64,000 nt of DNA, taken from assembly GCA_963678205.1 (NCBI GenBank), contig OY782760.1, forward strand, positions 558,001 through 622,000, written 5' to 3'. Origin of the DNA: G963556115 sp963678205 (lineage in GTDB: Bacteria; Planctomycetota; SZUA-567). Below the pieces are notes generated by a model. It saw only the letters and a program-made list of their open reading frames with translations, was not told where the DNA came from and ran no database searches. Made by a program: the position numbers and the translations under genes. Of the stretch, positions 53,772-63,279 are shown piece by piece (positions within the stretch are counted from its first letter, which is position 1; the number at the start of each line of letters is the position of its first letter).

Positions 53772-55196
53772 CTATTCCATAACAGCTGTCTTATTCCAAT
53801 CAGAAATATTAATTGTTGTTTCGTCTGACAAATCCCCAAATAGTGCCGTATGCTGTACTACGCGTACAGTAATATTTTTACCTATCATGCTAGGAAGAAT
53901 ATTCGCCGAATATCCACATACCCCGCCTCATCCATACTCCAGATTATCACTAAAATAGACTTCAGATTTGTTATCCGTATTATATATTAATAATTCTGGA
54001 CCTGGGTCTTCAGAATTCGCTGGACCTACAAGGTTATAATATATATTTCTAGGACCATACGTTTTTTGCGCAGCTATAAGCTTATCATTATCTTGCCTAA
54101 CGAGTGCATCCATTCTGGCACTAGTTAATTTTAACTTAAGTCGTTTAGCTTCTAAAATATTAAATTCAGGGCATGCAAATTTGAGTAAAATTCTAAAATC
54201 TTTATCATAAGCCAGACCTTCAATAATACCATATCTCCCAATTGGCAAATTAACAGGAAGTTCTTTTAGCGCTACTTTTAAAATATCCCTACCACTTCCA
54301 CCTTGAGGTAAAAATGAAAACTTATAACTATTTACCATAGTCTTTGCTAAATCTGGCAGCACAAACGAAATTTGGCCATAAGCACTATTTAGTTTATTTA
54401 ATGTAAGTATCTCTCCATTTTTTGAAATTTCAGAAGCATAAATTCTTTCTTTTAAACTCATTATTTTTTGTAATAAAAAAGCTTCTGTAAGAAACTCAAA
54501 TTCTGATGTTGAATAAATACCGTCATTATTAAAATCAATTAATAGTACTACTCCATATTTATAATCTGTCCCATATGTACTTTTAAAAATTGCTGAGTGA
54601 TACTCCTTATCCTTTAAAGTGACGACTCCTTCTTTCCAATATTTTGGATATAGTTTTACTCCTTTAGCACCTAATTGCAAATCAAATACTTCTGGCTTCC
54701 CAGAAAAGAAAAGTTTTACCGGTGTCCTTTTTGAAATATCAGAAATGGTAATAGGTACTTCATCACTAAGTGTATCATTGAGATTTGAATCAATTAGTAA
54801 TCTATCAAAAAATTGGGAATCTGGTTTTGATCTATATAAAACATACCCTATTGGAGGCTGAGTAAGAAAAATACCCGTACGAGCATCATTCATACTCTCT
54901 TTTGATACAGGAAGTTTACCCATATATTGTTGATTTTTAGGATAAATAATACCTTCTAAGACTCCGTATCCTTTATCATGTATATGTTTAGGAACAGGTT
55001 TTTGTTCAAAGTTAAACTTACCTTGAGCAAAATTATTTTTAATATCTAAAGTTGGTTTAGTCTGTATAGTCGTTTCTGATACTGAAGTATTAAAACCAAG
55101 AAAATCTTGTTCTTGAGGATGATCAATATCACTACTAAATGAAGAAGTGATTATAATACAAAATATTAATAAAGATTTCCATATTTTATAAATCAT
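53772..55196 (-). pseudogene. secreted protein with one in-frame TGA near the C-terminus
   Basis: The frame codes 422 residues with a signal peptide (IWKSLLIFCIIITSSFSS). No family was recognised. Two Asp/Asn-rich loops, DSNLNDTLSDE and DFNNDGIYSTSEF, look like calcium-binding EF-hand or dockerin-type loops. After TGA at 53928-53930 the same frame stays open for about 51 more codons (GGVCGYSANILPSMIGKNIT and on) to a TAG at 53772-53774, just before the next gene. Trp (TGG) to TGA is the simplest cause. The short form ends at EYG, and the protein may work without the tail. Read-through is an alternative. Confidence 0.65.
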
Positions 55197-55237
55197 AAAT
55201 TACATAAATATACCAACATATACACGACCTTAAAAAA

Positions 55238-56710
55238 CTATTTCTTTTTCTTCTTCTTGTTTTTCTGCTGAAGTAATCCAGGATCAAATCCAAAACGTTC
55301 AGCAATAATTGGTGCTACCGCTTGAGGATCTGCTTTACCCTTCATCGCCTGCATTATTTGCCCTACAAACCACATTGCTCCCTGGACCTTACCATTCAAA
55401 ACTTCTTCTGCAGCTTTAGGGTTATCAGTGATAATCTTCTCGAGTGCTTCAGAAATAGCGCCCGTATCAGACACCTGCGCTAATCCATCTTCTTCAACAA
55501 TCTTGTCAGGGTTTCGCTCGTCACCTTCAAGTATGGCTGTAAAAATCTTTTTAGCAGTTGGCATATTGATTTTTTTGCCACTTACAAGTTTAATAATTTC
55601 AGCTACTGATTCAGCCTTTACAGTAAAATTCTTTATACTGATATTTAAATCATTTAAAGCTCTTGATACTTCATTAATCACCCAGTTTGCTGCCTCTTTA
55701 TTAGCGCCGCTTGCTATAGCGACTCCTTCAAAATAATTTGCAAGTTCTTTGTCCTGTATCAATAAATCTGCTTCATATTCACTGAGTTCATAATCTCTAA
55801 TAAATCTATCTTTTTTAGGCATTGGAAGCTCTGGAAGAGTCCTCCTGATCATTTCTACCCATTCTCTTTCAACTTTGATAGGTGGCAAGTCTGGTTCAGG
55901 GAAATATCTATAATCATTTGCATCTTCTTTAACACGCATTTTAAAAATCTTTTGCTTTTCAAGGTTATATCCCCATGTAACCTGCTCTATTCTCTCACCT
56001 GCGTCCTTCTGCCTAACTAATTCCTTTAAAACCATTTCAAGAGCATTCTCTACACCTTTAAAAGAGTTCATATTTTTAATTTCATTCTTAACACCAAATT
56101 CAGGAGCACCAAATTCTCTAATAGAAACATTAGCATCACATCTTAGCGAACCTTCCTCCATATTACAATCTGATACTTCTGCATATTGCATAAGTAATTT
56201 AATTTGCTCAAGATAAGCTTTTGCCTCCTGTGGAGAACGAATATCCGGTTCGGATACAATTTCTAAAAGTGGAGTTCCTGTGCGATTTAAATCAACATTA
56301 GAAATACTACCTGAATGAATTAATTTACCTGCATCTTCTTCCAAATGTCCTCTAGTAACACCTATTTTGCTTTTCTTCCCATCTACTTCAACTTCAATAC
56401 AGCCATTAATACTTACTGGCATATCAAACTGACTTATCTGGATATTCTTTGGCAAATCAGGATAATAATAATGTTTTCGGTCAAATTTTGTTAATTCCGG
56501 AATATTACAACCAAGTGCAAGGCCACCCTTTATACCTAGCTCAAAAGCATGCTTATTAATAACTGGTAAACTTCCAGGCTGCCCTAAACATACTGGGCAT
56601 ACATTAGTATTTGGTTCATGTGAAAATTGATTCTTACAAGAGCAAAACATCTTTGTATTCGTAAGTAATTGAACATGAACTTCTAATCCAATAACGCACT
56701 CGTATTTCAT
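55238..56710 (-). CDS. gatB: Asp-tRNA(Asn)/Glu-tRNA(Gln) amidotransferase subunit B
   Basis: This 490-residue subunit binds the mischarged tRNA and activates it for transamidation in the GatCAB complex. It begins YECVIGLEVHVQLLTNTKMFCSCKNQF, with the zinc site completed by VCPVCLGQPGSLP. YYYPDLPKNIQISQFDMP, RTGTPLLEIVSEPDI, EEGSLRCDANVS and FRYFPEPDLPP-type blocks follow, and the YqeY-like tail domain ends in a poly-Lys run. gatA and gatC are not in the window. Confidence 0.96.
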   Translation of the reverse strand: MKYECVIGLEVHVQLLTNTKMFCSCKNQFSHEPNTNVCPVCLGQPGSLPVINKHAFELGIKGGLALGCNIPELTKFDRKHYYYPDLPKNIQISQFDMPVSINGCIEVEVDGKKSKIGVTRGHLEEDAGKLIHSGSISNVDLNRTGTPLLEIVSEPDIRSPQEAKAYLEQIKLLMQYAEVSDCNMEEGSLRCDANVSIREFGAPEFGVKNEIKNMNSFKGVENALEMVLKELVRQKDAGERIEQVTWGYNLEKQKIFKMRVKEDANDYRYFPEPDLPPIKVEREWVEMIRRTLPELPMPKKDRFIRDYELSEYEADLLIQDKELANYFEGVAIASGANKEAANWVINEVSRALNDLNISIKNFTVKAESVAEIIKLVSGKKINMPTAKKIFTAILEGDERNPDKIVEEDGLAQVSDTGAISEALEKIITDNPKAAEEVLNGKVQGAMWFVGQIMQAMKGKADPQAVAPIIAERFGFDPGLLQQKNKKKKKK

Positions 56711-56978
56711 TTGATTCCTCTATTCTTTAGGAGTATTTTCGAATTAACTTATCGCTATAATTTAAAAAATAAGCACAAAATATTATAGCATCTCTAATAT
56801 TCTAGTGCAATAGTTAGAATAATAGTTGTTAAAAATCATAATAACTTGCATATTATATAATAATTAAACTTTACGTGATTATATCTATTTTAAAAAAAAT
56901 GCTAACATTTTATAGGAATATTCGGAGTAATTTGTTATCATGTATTATATTAATTATAACAATAAGGTTTAAGGCCAA

Positions 56979-58181
56979 ATGAAAATAAAAAGAATTTTGA
57001 TTGCTGAAGATGATAAAATGACAAGGATCATTCTCCGTCAACAATTAAAAAAATGGGGATATGACATTTTTGAAGCCGAAAATGGGCAACAGGCATATGA
57101 AATATTATCTGCTGAAAACCCACCTTCAATTGCAGTTTTAGACTGGATGATGCCAGAGATGAGTGGCATTGATACATGTAAAAAACTCAAAAATGACGGA
57201 CAGAACCAAACATATATTATCATTTTGACCAGTAAAGACTCAAATGAAGACATTGTTGAAGCTTTAGAAGCTGGTGCAGATGATTTTATAAGTAAACCTG
57301 TAAACAGCGCAGTACTACATAGCCGCTTAAATGTTGCAAAAAGAACCACTGAATATAGAAATAAACTGGCTAGCTATGCTCATGAAATGGAAGATTTAGC
57401 TCAACAAAGAGCTGAACAGCTCGTGCATGCAGATAGACTTATAACGATTGGGACAATGGCTAGTAGCATTGTTCATGAAATTAATAATCCTTTATCTGTT
57501 ATTTCATCAACCAACCAAATATTCACTCAATATTGGAAAAAACTTGAACCGCTTGTTAAAATAGCGATTGAAAATAATTCCGAAGATAAAAGTTTTTTAG
57601 AATATGTTCTAGTGGATTTTCCTCAAATGACAGAATCGCTTAAAAATAATATTACTAGAATTAATAAGATTATTGGTAACTTGAAACGATTCTATAAAAA
57701 AGACAGTTCGAATGACAAGACTCAATATTCACTCAATGATTGCATTAAAAATTCACTTGATATCTGTGCTGCAAAGATAAAAAACAATGTACGAGTTAGC
57801 ACTGAACTGGATAATAATCCACTAATAATAATGGCCATCCCTCACCAAATTGATCAAGTAATTGTAAATATTATTGTTAATGCTTGTGAAGCTATCATTA
57901 ATAAGAATAATATGAAAAATCAGGGTAATATTAAAATTAGGACTATGCAAGAAAACAATAACGCGCATGTTATTATTGAAAATAACGGAGGTGCAATCCC
58001 TCAGGAAATACTGGATAAAATCTGGAGCTCATTCTTTACCACTAAAAATGAAGGTACTGGGCTAGGGCTTTCAATAAGTATGGAAATTATCAAAGCTCAT
58101 GGTGGAGAAATGTTTGTAGAAAATCTCCCAGACAACATCAACGTCCGCTTTACCATTGTTCTTCCACTTATAGAAAAATAA
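56979..58181 (+). CDS. receiver-histidine kinase hybrid (REC-HisKA-HATPase)
   Basis: This 400-residue cytoplasmic signalling protein has a receiver domain first (1-125): IAEDDKMTR, phospho-acceptor Asp in VLDWMMPEMSG, and the Lys of FISKPV. A helical linker follows, then the kinase: H-box SIVHEINNPLSV, N-box QVIVNIIVNACEAI, G-box KNEGTGLGLSIS and FTTKN. There is no membrane helix, so the input is probably phosphate from another kinase. No partner gene is adjacent; mfd lies convergent 10 bases away. Confidence 0.92.
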   Translation: MKIKRILIAEDDKMTRIILRQQLKKWGYDIFEAENGQQAYEILSAENPPSIAVLDWMMPEMSGIDTCKKLKNDGQNQTYIIILTSKDSNEDIVEALEAGADDFISKPVNSAVLHSRLNVAKRTTEYRNKLASYAHEMEDLAQQRAEQLVHADRLITIGTMASSIVHEINNPLSVISSTNQIFTQYWKKLEPLVKIAIENNSEDKSFLEYVLVDFPQMTESLKNNITRINKIIGNLKRFYKKDSSNDKTQYSLNDCIKNSLDICAAKIKNNVRVSTELDNNPLIIMAIPHQIDQVIVNIIVNACEAIINKNNMKNQGNIKIRTMQENNNAHVIIENNGGAIPQEILDKIWSSFFTTKNEGTGLGLSISMEIIKAHGGEMFVENLPDNINVRFTIVLPLIEK

Positions 58182-58191
58182 ACGACTATAC

Positions 58192-61100
58192 TTAATCTAT
58201 AATTCCATTATATAATTTACATTCAATATTATCTTTAAATTCTGCATATATCTTTTGGACTTCTTGCTCCGAAGCAGCACGAAGATTTACATAATTCTTA
58301 CCCTGAGAATGAGCAGTCCCTGTATAACGCAAATAATAGTTCTCATGATTATTTACAAGTGTCACTGAACCATATTTTTTAATGTCAAAGCCCTTACCAT
58401 TTACCAATACACTGAGTACACCAATTCTTGCATTTGGTTCAATTTCAATTATTACTCCATACGTCTCTGCTTTTCCTTCTGCTTTTTCAACCGGTTTTGC
58501 GTAACTTTCAGAATATGACGATGAAATTGCATTATAGCGCTTATTAGATGCTACAGCACTCTTTATTGGAGCTTCTCTACCTCTTTGCTCTTTGATTCGC
58601 AACTCAACTCTTTCTTCAATTTCATCGAGTGTATATTTAAGCTCTTTTAATACTATTATTGCTTCATCATATACCTCATTCTGTCCACTAATTGAGACTC
58701 TCCATCTTGCTTTATCAAGTGAAGTAACCTTTCGTCTCATTGCTTTGAGTTTTACCAATGTTGGTCCACCTTTACCTTTAGCAAATCCAACAATAAGGGC
58801 ATTTTCTAATTTTCCTAAATAATTTATACCAACTTCCTGAGCCATAATTCGTATACGTTGATCTTCAAATAGCTGCTCAACCATACTTGGAGCTAGCCCA
58901 TATTTATCTTCAGCAAAACCAATAGTATCTGTAAGTTCATCCTCGTTATTAACCATTGATAACTTACGATAAAAATCTACTCGCTGTGTATCAGATGAAA
59001 TATATTCTGTTGGTACATATGCAATACTTCCAAGCTCTAATTCAACTGGCTCAATCTCTTCCCGCTTCTCACCTTTAAGTTCAGCCACAGATTTTTCGAG
59101 CAATCTGCAATATAGCTCAAACCCTATAAGATGAATATGACCAGACTGTTCAGAACCTAAAATATTACCAGCACCTCTTATTTCTAAATCACGCATTGCT
59201 AATCTAAAGCCGGAACCCAGCTCAGAATATTCTTGCAATGCATGCAAACGCTTCTGAGCTACAGAATTTATCTGCCTCTTTGCTGGTATTAAAAAATACG
59301 CATAAGCCTTATTACGATATCTTCCCACACGACCTCTAAGCTGATGTAACTCACCAAGTCCAAAATGATCTGCGTTATTTACAAATAGTGTATTCACAGA
59401 AGGTATATCAACACCTGATTCAATAATTGTTGTACAAACAAGTACATCTATTTTTTTATTTAAAAATTGATTCATTACATAAAAAAGCTGTTTTTCAGAC
59501 ATCTGTCCATGCCCTACGCCGAACCTTGCTTCTGGTACAAGTTCTCCTAATTCACGAGCAATCTTATTAATATTGCCGACCCTATTATGCAGGAAAAATA
59601 CCTGACCACCTCTTGAAATTTCTCTGAGTATAGCCCGCCTTATTACCTCGTCATCATATCGTATTACCTCTGTTCGAATTGCTTGCCTTTCGGTTGGTGC
59701 TGTTGTTAAACTGGAAATATCGCGCAAACCAAGCATCGCCATATTAAGAGTTCTAGGTATAGGTGTAGCACTCATACTAAGTACATCTACACTTACTCTC
59801 ATCTCTTTTAAACGTTCTTTCTGTTCTACTCCAAAGCGCTGTTCTTCATCAATAATAACTAATCCAAGATCTCTAAAAGACACATCCTGTGAAAGTATAC
59901 GATGTGTTCCAATAATAACGTCTATTTTACCCTGCTTCAGACCTTCTATAATATCCTTTGCTTCTGAGCCTGTTCGAAATCTTGATAGACATTTAATTGT
60001 AACCGGATAATCTGCCATTCTTTCTGTAAATGACCTGGCATGCTGCTCCGCTAAAATCGTAGTTGGGACTAAAACTGCAACTTGCTTGTTATTATTGACA
60101 ACCTTAAATGCCGCTCGCATCGCAACCTCAGTCTTGCCAAAGCCAACATCCCCGCATAATAATCTATCCATAGGACTGGCCTTTTCCTGATCTTGCTTTA
60201 TTTCTGCAATAGCACCTAATTGATCTGGAGTTTCTGCATAAATAAAAGCATTATCAAACTCAAGCTCTAAATCGTCAGCCTTATCAAAAGCAACACCGGG
60301 AAGAGAGTCTCTTGCTGCCTGAAGCCTTAGTAAATCAGAGGCTATACTTTTTGTCGCTGCTTCTGCAGCATTCTTTTTTCTTTGCCAAGACGAACTCCCT
60401 AGCTTAGAAAGTGTAGGATTTCCTCCTCCTCCTATATATCTCTGAACCAAATCAACATGTGACATTGGAACATAAACATGAGCGTCTTCAGCAAACCTCA
60501 GGCTCAAGTAATCTGCTTGAGTGCCATTATTATCAATTGTTTCCACGCCATCATAATAAGCGATGCCATGTGTTAAATGCACCACATAATGGCCCGGTCT
60601 TAAATCTGTAAAACTTGAAATAGGAGTACTTGAAATCTTTTTTCTTACCGCTCGACGTACCTGCTTTCTGCCGAGTATTTGTTGATCTGTTGTGACCACT
60701 AGTTTTTTGTTCTTTATATAAAACCCAGACGTAACAGACCCAATTTTCAATGTTATCTTATTAGCTAACCCACGACCTTTTTCTAAAAGTAATTCATTTA
60801 ATCTTGCCTGCTCAGCAGTATTATTACAATATATTTCTATTTGATTTTCTTCTTCTGCTAAGAGATATAATTCATCAAAAGCATGTTCAAACCCACCACT
60901 CAACCTTTCAAGCGACAAAATATGTAAATTATAATTTACAACTTCTTTTTGGCTTTCAACATCACTAAAAAATTCATTTATACTTATCTCAGATATTGTT
61001 ATTAATTTTTTTGTCAGCAGTTTTGTAATAGAACGTTCCACACTGAATAATGATTTTGTCTTTTCAAAGCCCGAATAATATAGCTGAGCATCATACTCGA

Positions 61101-61860
61101 TCTTTTGAGGATGTACCGCAACAATGGTTGCATTACTTTTAATATAATCAATAAGGCTATAATAATTTTCATTACAATATGCTTTATTAAACGAATCTTT
61201 ATTAATATCAATTAATACAATTTTTTCATCCGTTGGTTTCTCGCTTCTCTGGGTTCCTGCATCATAATATCGAATCGTATCAATTTCATCACCAAAATAA
61301 TCTATTCTTATTGGTTTATCAGCAAAGAAAGGGTAAACATCTACAATTCCACCTCGACGAGAAAATTGGCCTGGAAGATCTACATCATCTGCTTGCTCAA
61401 AGCCTGCATCAATGAGCCTACCAAGCAACCCTTCTGGAGAAATCTCCATCCCTGCAGTAATCGAAAATTCTCCTAAATGTAAATATTCTGGTCTTAATAC
61501 TGGCTGCAATAAAGAAACAACGCTCAGAATTATGATTTCAGACGAATTAATATCAATTGTCCGCAAAGCTGCTACTCTATCTTGAGCAATATCAATATCA
61601 AAATTTTCCGCTTCATTAGGAAGAATATCCCATGGTGGAAGTATATAAGCGCTACCACCAAATGTACTTATATCAGAAACCAAATCTTCTGCATCCTCTG
61701 GTTCTGGCATTAATACAACTATAGCGCCATCACTCTTTTCCTTCATTTCAAGAAGTAATAATGCAAGTGAACTACCATATACCCCATTCAACTCTACATA
61801 TTTATCATGTAGGTCTTTTTTAATGTCATCTATTTCTGTAAATATCTGATTAGTATTCAT
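58192..61860 (-). CDS. mfd: transcription-repair coupling factor Mfd
   Basis: This 1,222-residue ATPase frees stalled RNA polymerase and recruits UvrA. The UvrB-like N-terminal module has QFSRRGGIVDVYPF. The RNA-polymerase-interacting region starts FTDLRPGHYVVHLTHGIAYYDGVE. The helicase core has Walker A GDVGFGKTEVAMRAAF, DEEQRFGVEQKERLK and SMSATPIPRTLNMAM, then TTIIESGVDIPSVNTL and LHQLRGRVGR. The TRCF domain (AMRDLEIRGAGNILGSEQSGHI, YRKLSMV) and a C-terminal tail of about 100 extra residues complete it. Slightly longer than the usual 1,150. Divergent from cobU. Confidence 0.96.
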   Translation of the reverse strand: MNTNQIFTEIDDIKKDLHDKYVELNGVYGSSLALLLLEMKEKSDGAIVVLMPEPEDAEDLVSDISTFGGSAYILPPWDILPNEAENFDIDIAQDRVAALRTIDINSSEIIILSVVSLLQPVLRPEYLHLGEFSITAGMEISPEGLLGRLIDAGFEQADDVDLPGQFSRRGGIVDVYPFFADKPIRIDYFGDEIDTIRYYDAGTQRSEKPTDEKIVLIDINKDSFNKAYCNENYYSLIDYIKSNATIVAVHPQKIEYDAQLYYSGFEKTKSLFSVERSITKLLTKKLITISEISINEFFSDVESQKEVVNYNLHILSLERLSGGFEHAFDELYLLAEEENQIEIYCNNTAEQARLNELLLEKGRGLANKITLKIGSVTSGFYIKNKKLVVTTDQQILGRKQVRRAVRKKISSTPISSFTDLRPGHYVVHLTHGIAYYDGVETIDNNGTQADYLSLRFAEDAHVYVPMSHVDLVQRYIGGGGNPTLSKLGSSSWQRKKNAAEAATKSIASDLLRLQAARDSLPGVAFDKADDLELEFDNAFIYAETPDQLGAIAEIKQDQEKASPMDRLLCGDVGFGKTEVAMRAAFKVVNNNKQVAVLVPTTILAEQHARSFTERMADYPVTIKCLSRFRTGSEAKDIIEGLKQGKIDVIIGTHRILSQDVSFRDLGLVIIDEEQRFGVEQKERLKEMRVSVDVLSMSATPIPRTLNMAMLGLRDISSLTTAPTERQAIRTEVIRYDDEVIRRAILREISRGGQVFFLHNRVGNINKIARELGELVPEARFGVGHGQMSEKQLFYVMNQFLNKKIDVLVCTTIIESGVDIPSVNTLFVNNADHFGLGELHQLRGRVGRYRNKAYAYFLIPAKRQINSVAQKRLHALQEYSELGSGFRLAMRDLEIRGAGNILGSEQSGHIHLIGFELYCRLLEKSVAELKGEKREEIEPVELELGSIAYVPTEYISSDTQRVDFYRKLSMVNNEDELTDTIGFAEDKYGLAPSMVEQLFEDQRIRIMAQEVGINYLGKLENALIVGFAKGKGGPTLVKLKAMRRKVTSLDKARWRVSISGQNEVYDEAIIVLKELKYTLDEIEERVELRIKEQRGREAPIKSAVASNKRYNAISSSYSESYAKPVEKAEGKAETYGVIIEIEPNARIGVLSVLVNGKGFDIKKYGSVTLVNNHENYYLRYTGTAHSQGKNYVNLRAASEQEVQKIYAEFKDNIECKLYNGIID

Positions 61861-61917
61861 ATTTGACTATTGTAAAGAATTATGGACAATACACAATAAT
61901 ATATGAAAGGTTAAATT

Positions 61918-62454
61918 ATGGCTGAAATAATCCTTGTAACAGGAGGATGCAGGAGTGGAAAAAGCAACTACGCAGAAAAGCTTGCCTTAGAAGCAGGTGA
62001 AAATAAGCTATATATTGCTACTGCACCTATACTTGATGAGGAAATGAAAAAACGTGTACTCATACACCAAAAACACAGAGATGGTAAAGGCTGGGATACT
62101 ATTGAGGAAGAAATAAACCTCTCTGAAATATTTACTAAATACCCTTATTATGATACATTTCTTGTTGATTGCCTTACACTTTGGATTAATAATTTAATAT
62201 ATTATTGTGAAAAAAATAATCTCAAAATTGATGAAAACTATATATCCAATCAAGTTTCTATAATTCTCAATATTATTAATAAAATTGATGGACGCGTTAT
62301 TTTTGTTATAAACGAAGTAGGAATGGGGGTAGTACCTGAAAACAAACTTGCAAGATTATTCAGAGATTTATCAGGCAGGTGTGCACAGATAATTGCAAAA
62401 AATGCGAATCAAGTTATTTTAATGAGTTGTGGACTACCGCTTAACTTAAAGTAG
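61918..62454 (+). CDS. cobU: adenosylcobinamide kinase/guanylyltransferase
   Basis: This 178-residue bifunctional enzyme of nucleotide-loop assembly in cobalamin synthesis phosphorylates adenosylcobinamide and adds GMP. The P-loop is TGGCRSGKSNYAEKLA (Ala in the usual GGARSGKS is Cys here). KRVLIHQKHRDGKGWDTIEE holds the GMP-accepting His region. FLVDCLTLWINNL and FVINEVGMGVVPENKLARLFRDLSGRCAQIIAKNA follow. The usual length is 170-185. Together with cobK it suggests at least part of a cobalamin pathway. Confidence 0.94.
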   Translation: MAEIILVTGGCRSGKSNYAEKLALEAGENKLYIATAPILDEEMKKRVLIHQKHRDGKGWDTIEEEINLSEIFTKYPYYDTFLVDCLTLWINNLIYYCEKNNLKIDENYISNQVSIILNIINKIDGRVIFVINEVGMGVVPENKLARLFRDLSGRCAQIIAKNANQVILMSCGLPLNLK

Positions 62455-62556
62455 AATTATGATTTAATCATAAAACTCTTGCGCTATAATTTGTTAATAA
62501 GTATCATTAATAATAATATTATTATACTGATCCATAAGTATTTTCTGGAGAAAAAT

Positions 62557-63279
62557 TTGAAATATGCCTTAATTAGCGATGTTCATGCAAATTTAGAAGC
62601 ACTTAATGCTGTTATGGACGAGATAGAAAGCATGAATATTAACCAGATTTTCTGCTTGGGTGATGCTATTGGATATGGAGCAAATCCTGAAGAGTGCGCA
62701 AATATTATTCAAGAAAAGTGTGATATCTGCCTTATGGGAAATCATGAAGCAGCGGTTGTTGGTAACCTTGATATAAGCTACTTCACTCAGTATGCAAAAG
62801 ACGCTGCTCTATGGACAAGAGAACATATCTCTAAGGAAACACTTCGCTGGGCAATAAACCTTCCACTACTAAGTACAATGCATAATTTTACTTTAATTCA
62901 TGGATCTTTATATCAGCCGGAAATGTTCAATTATGTCCAAACTATTGCAGACGCTGAGCATAATTTCAAAGCACTTGAAACAGAAATACTTTTTTTAGGG
63001 CACAGCCATCAACCTCTTGCTTTTTTTAATACAGAACCTATGACATATACTTTAGGACCAGAAATAGAACTGGATAATTCGGATAAAGTAATTGTTAATA
63101 TTGGTTCTGTAGGGCAACCAAGAGATGAAAATCCCTTATCGTGCTTTGCTGTCTACGATTCTGATGAAAATATTGTAGAACTCTTTAGAGTAAAATATGA
63201 TTACAAGCTTACTGCAAAAAAAATTCTAGATGCCGGACTTCCTGAAGCATTAGCAATAAGACTTTCAATCGGAAGATAA
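62557..63279 (+). CDS. metallophosphoesterase (YfcE/diadenosine-tetraphosphatase-like)
   Basis: This 240-residue calcineurin-like phosphoesterase has two-metal-site motifs: KYALISDVHANLEALNAV, FCLGDAIGYG, MGNHEAAV, LIHGS and FLGHSHQP. NIGSVGQPRDENP near the C-terminus is typical of the predicted phosphodiesterase branch. A TTG start at 62557 is preferred: CTGGAG lies six bases before it and the protein then begins directly with the first motif. An ATG 26 codons upstream adds a low-complexity Ile/Asn leader. It overlaps the end of the convergent ABC-F gene by 15 bases. Confidence 0.88.
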   Translation: MKYALISDVHANLEALNAVMDEIESMNINQIFCLGDAIGYGANPEECANIIQEKCDICLMGNHEAAVVGNLDISYFTQYAKDAALWTREHISKETLRWAINLPLLSTMHNFTLIHGSLYQPEMFNYVQTIADAEHNFKALETEILFLGHSHQPLAFFNTEPMTYTLGPEIELDNSDKVIVNIGSVGQPRDENPLSCFAVYDSDENIVELFRVKYDYKLTAKKILDAGLPEALAIRLSIGR

